Source of the DNA: CAZFQG01 sp964520785
GTDB taxonomy: Bacteria > Planctomycetota > Planctomycetia > Pirellulales > Thermoguttaceae
DNA: 8,433 bases
Direction of reading: 5' to 3'
NCBI GenBank assembly: GCA_964520785.1
Contig: CAZFQG010000234.1
Span: 1 to 8,433, forward strand
The position numbers were made by a program, and so were the translations under genes. A model generated the notes under the pieces. The model did not search any database, was not told where the DNA came from, and saw only the letters and a list, made by a program, of their open reading frames with translations. Below, in pieces: positions 6,965 to 8,433 of this stretch; positions within the stretch are counted from its first letter, which is position 1, and every line of letters starts with the position of its first letter.

Positions 6965-8362
6965 TCAGTCCGCCACCCCCTCCACCCGCAGCCGTTCCAA
7001 GATCGCCGAACGGGCCGGATGGACTTCCGGGTGGGACTGGGCGAACAGGCGAGCACGGACGAAGAATTCGCGAATCCCCCGAAATCTCGCGTCCGCTGAA
7101 AGATCAATCGAAAGCCCTTTCGACGCCCAGCCGTTGGCGTCGGTTTCTTGATCGGCGGAACTCACCGGGTGAAGCCAGTCCTTGCCATCGAGGGAGACGT
7201 CGACGGAGTAGCTCGAACCCAGATGGGGCCGGTTGCCGCGGCCGTCGAGTTGAATGCCGATATCTCGTAGCGGCGCTTCCGATACGATATTCCAAACGAT
7301 CTCCGGCCGCGAACCCCCCGGACGGAGTTGAACCGAAAGGCTTCCGTCCTGCCATGCAAGGGTTTCATCATTCTCGCGAATCGTCGTGAACAGGTACTTC
7401 TGGGTTCGAAAGTCGTCTTCATAGGAGAGACTCCGCAGGTCATCGGACGACGGCTTCATCGCGACGCGAAAGTCTTGAGGGGGATCGACACCCGCCTCGA
7501 TACGCACTTCGTCGGCTTGTACCGGGGGTCTCTCCTTGCTACCGGCCTCTCCGGTGAACCGGATTTTCACCCAGAATTCGCGGAGCCCCACGAAACGTGC
7601 GTCACCGTCGCCGCGGCAGGTGACAACGACGTTTCCATCCGCGGCCTCTCCACTGGACGACCCCGGCAGCCATTCCTTTCCGTCGGTCGAGAGGGCGGCG
7701 GTCACCTTGCCGTTCAATTCTCTCGATACGGTCGCCGTCACTTGAACCGTCGGGTGATTCACGTCGAAATCACCCCGAAAATGGTAGACCAGCGCGGCAT
7801 CGGTCGGCCGGCCGCCGAATCCCCTCGCCGAAAGCCGTCTCCCGTCAAGGACGAAATCGCGAAAGCCGCTCATGGTCGCTTCGTCAACGCACTTCGACGT
7901 GCTGAAGTCGTCGACGTAAACATACCTCCCCTCGGTATCGGGGCCGACCTCGAGCGAGTCTCCCTCGCCGAAGTCAGCGGTCGGCAGCCCGGCATAATCG
8001 TCCGGCAAGGCGCGCGCCCGCTCGATGTAATTCCAGACCCAGTGATTGATCTTGTCGATCTCCGTTTTTGGCTCTGCCCGGTATCCACCGAAGTGGCAGC
8101 TCGTCCCGTAGACCCAGAAAAACGCGACCGGGAGGTTGAACTCGACGGCGACGTCAAGCTGGTCATTGTTTGCTTTCCACTGCGCCTCGGTGAGCGTCTT
8201 GTCCATATCCATCTGGGCGGCCCACGGCATCAGGAGGAAGGGCAACCCGGTGATGAGGTATTTCCTGGCGAAGCGGCGGAATTCCTTTCCTCCTTTGAAG
8301 TAGGGATCCGCGATCCATCCATCGGAGGGAATCCATCCCCCGGAACCCGGAACGGCGGTCAT
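6965..8362 (-). CDS. Two-module beta-sandwich protein, probably a 5'-truncated glycan-active enzyme
   Basis: The product has 465 residues and belongs to no family I can name. Residues 1-125 look like the end of an alpha/beta barrel: strand-like LITGLPFLLMPWAAQ (36-50) and LPVAFFWVYGTSCHFGGYR (77-95), rich in Trp, His and Tyr, as at the C-terminal face of glycoside hydrolase barrels. Two related beta-rich modules follow, near 148-289 and 313-462. Each begins YxDDF (Y149 and Y314), has an STDGKEWLP or SLDGKDWLHP turn (225-233, 390-399) and closes with DARFVGLREFWVKIRF or DARFRGIREFFVRARL (254-269, 424-439). The ATG at 8362 is the only start codon after an in-frame TGA at 8428-8426. The 21 codons before it still read like protein (AWDESCTVAERTRQWWSP precedes the Met), and no signal peptide is present. 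I infer a frameshifted or stop-interrupted gene whose catalytic part lies beyond the window. Extracellular glycan work is a guess from architecture. Confidence 0.6.
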   Translation of the reverse strand: MTAVPGSGGWIPSDGWIADPYFKGGKEFRRFARKYLITGLPFLLMPWAAQMDMDKTLTEAQWKANNDQLDVAVEFNLPVAFFWVYGTSCHFGGYRAEPKTEIDKINHWVWNYIERARALPDDYAGLPTADFGEGDSLEVGPDTEGRYVYVDDFSTSKCVDEATMSGFRDFVLDGRRLSARGFGGRPTDAALVYHFRGDFDVNHPTVQVTATVSRELNGKVTAALSTDGKEWLPGSSSGEAADGNVVVTCRGDGDARFVGLREFWVKIRFTGEAGSKERPPVQADEVRIEAGVDPPQDFRVAMKPSSDDLRSLSYEDDFRTQKYLFTTIRENDETLAWQDGSLSVQLRPGGSRPEIVWNIVSEAPLRDIGIQLDGRGNRPHLGSSYSVDVSLDGKDWLHPVSSADQETDANGWASKGLSIDLSADARFRGIREFFVRARLFAQSHPEVHPARSAILERLRVEGVAD

Positions 8363-8428
8363 CGGCGACCACCATTGCCGTGTCCTTTCGGCAACCGTGC
8401 AAGACTCGTCCCAGGCGGTTTGGTATCA
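8363..8428 (-). pseudogene. probable continuation of the two-module protein frame, ending at an in-frame TGA
   Basis: Upstream of the ATG at 8362 the same frame stays open for 21 codons and encodes AWDESCTVAERTRQWWSP, with no ATG, GTG or TTG. It then meets TGA at 8428-8426. A neighbouring frame reads A-N-D-T into ACCAAACC at 8424-8417, so loss of one C there would join it to QTAWDES in the main frame. Too little sequence lies upstream to tell a frameshift, a nonsense mutation, a sequencing error and a true non-coding leader apart. Confidence 0.35.
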
Positions 8429-8433
8429 TTCGC

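Noticed and set aside
8163..8429. 88-codon minus-strand frame starting at the right edge
   Set aside because: It overlaps the N-terminal part of the two-module protein in another frame and reads as basic, low-information sequence. Its ATG at 8429 overlaps the TGA but nothing else supports it.

Overview
The window looks like ordinary chromosome from a GC-rich, free-living bacterium that makes menaquinone by the futalosine pathway. A secreted-looking FAD oxidoreductase and a beta-sandwich-rich protein resemble families common in Planctomycetota, Verrucomicrobiota and Hydrogenedentota-like lineages. That placement is inferred from gene content; no marker gene is present to settle it. I see no rRNA, tRNA, CRISPR array, insertion sequence, integrase, phage gene or defence system.

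Layout. One plus-strand gene, an NhaC-type Na+/H+ antiporter, enters from the left edge and ends at 1346. It converges, across 214 bases, on a minus-strand block. Read in its direction of transcription, that block is fba (class II fructose-bisphosphate aldolase, 4603 to 3626), mqnP (UbiA-type prenyltransferase, 3536 to 2655) and mqnE (aminofutalosine synthase, 2637 to 1561). The gaps are 89 and 17 bases and there is no convincing terminator between genes, so the three are probably co-transcribed. Further upstream, also on the minus strand, lie a Tat-signal-like FAD-dependent oxidoreductase (6661 to 4937) and a protein with two related beta-rich modules (8362 to 6965). Gaps of 333 bases (4604-4936) and 303 bases (6662-6964) separate these from each other and from fba.

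How the genes fit together. MqnE and MqnP catalyse two steps of menaquinone synthesis: the radical SAM step that forms aminofutalosine, and the later prenylation of 1,4-dihydroxy-6-naphthoate. Fba is central carbon metabolism, and its link to the quinone genes appears to be one of shared transcription only. The oxidoreductase and the two-module protein are accessory genes, probably acting outside the cytoplasm on glycans or other organic matter; their substrates cannot be read from sequence.

The most interesting points are the right-hand gene and the gap after it. The gene seems to have lost its natural 5' part: protein-like sequence continues upstream of its only start codon and then meets an in-frame TGA. 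It also carries an internal duplication. The gap downstream contains a cluster of perfect palindromes. I found no convincing evidence of a new system in the window.
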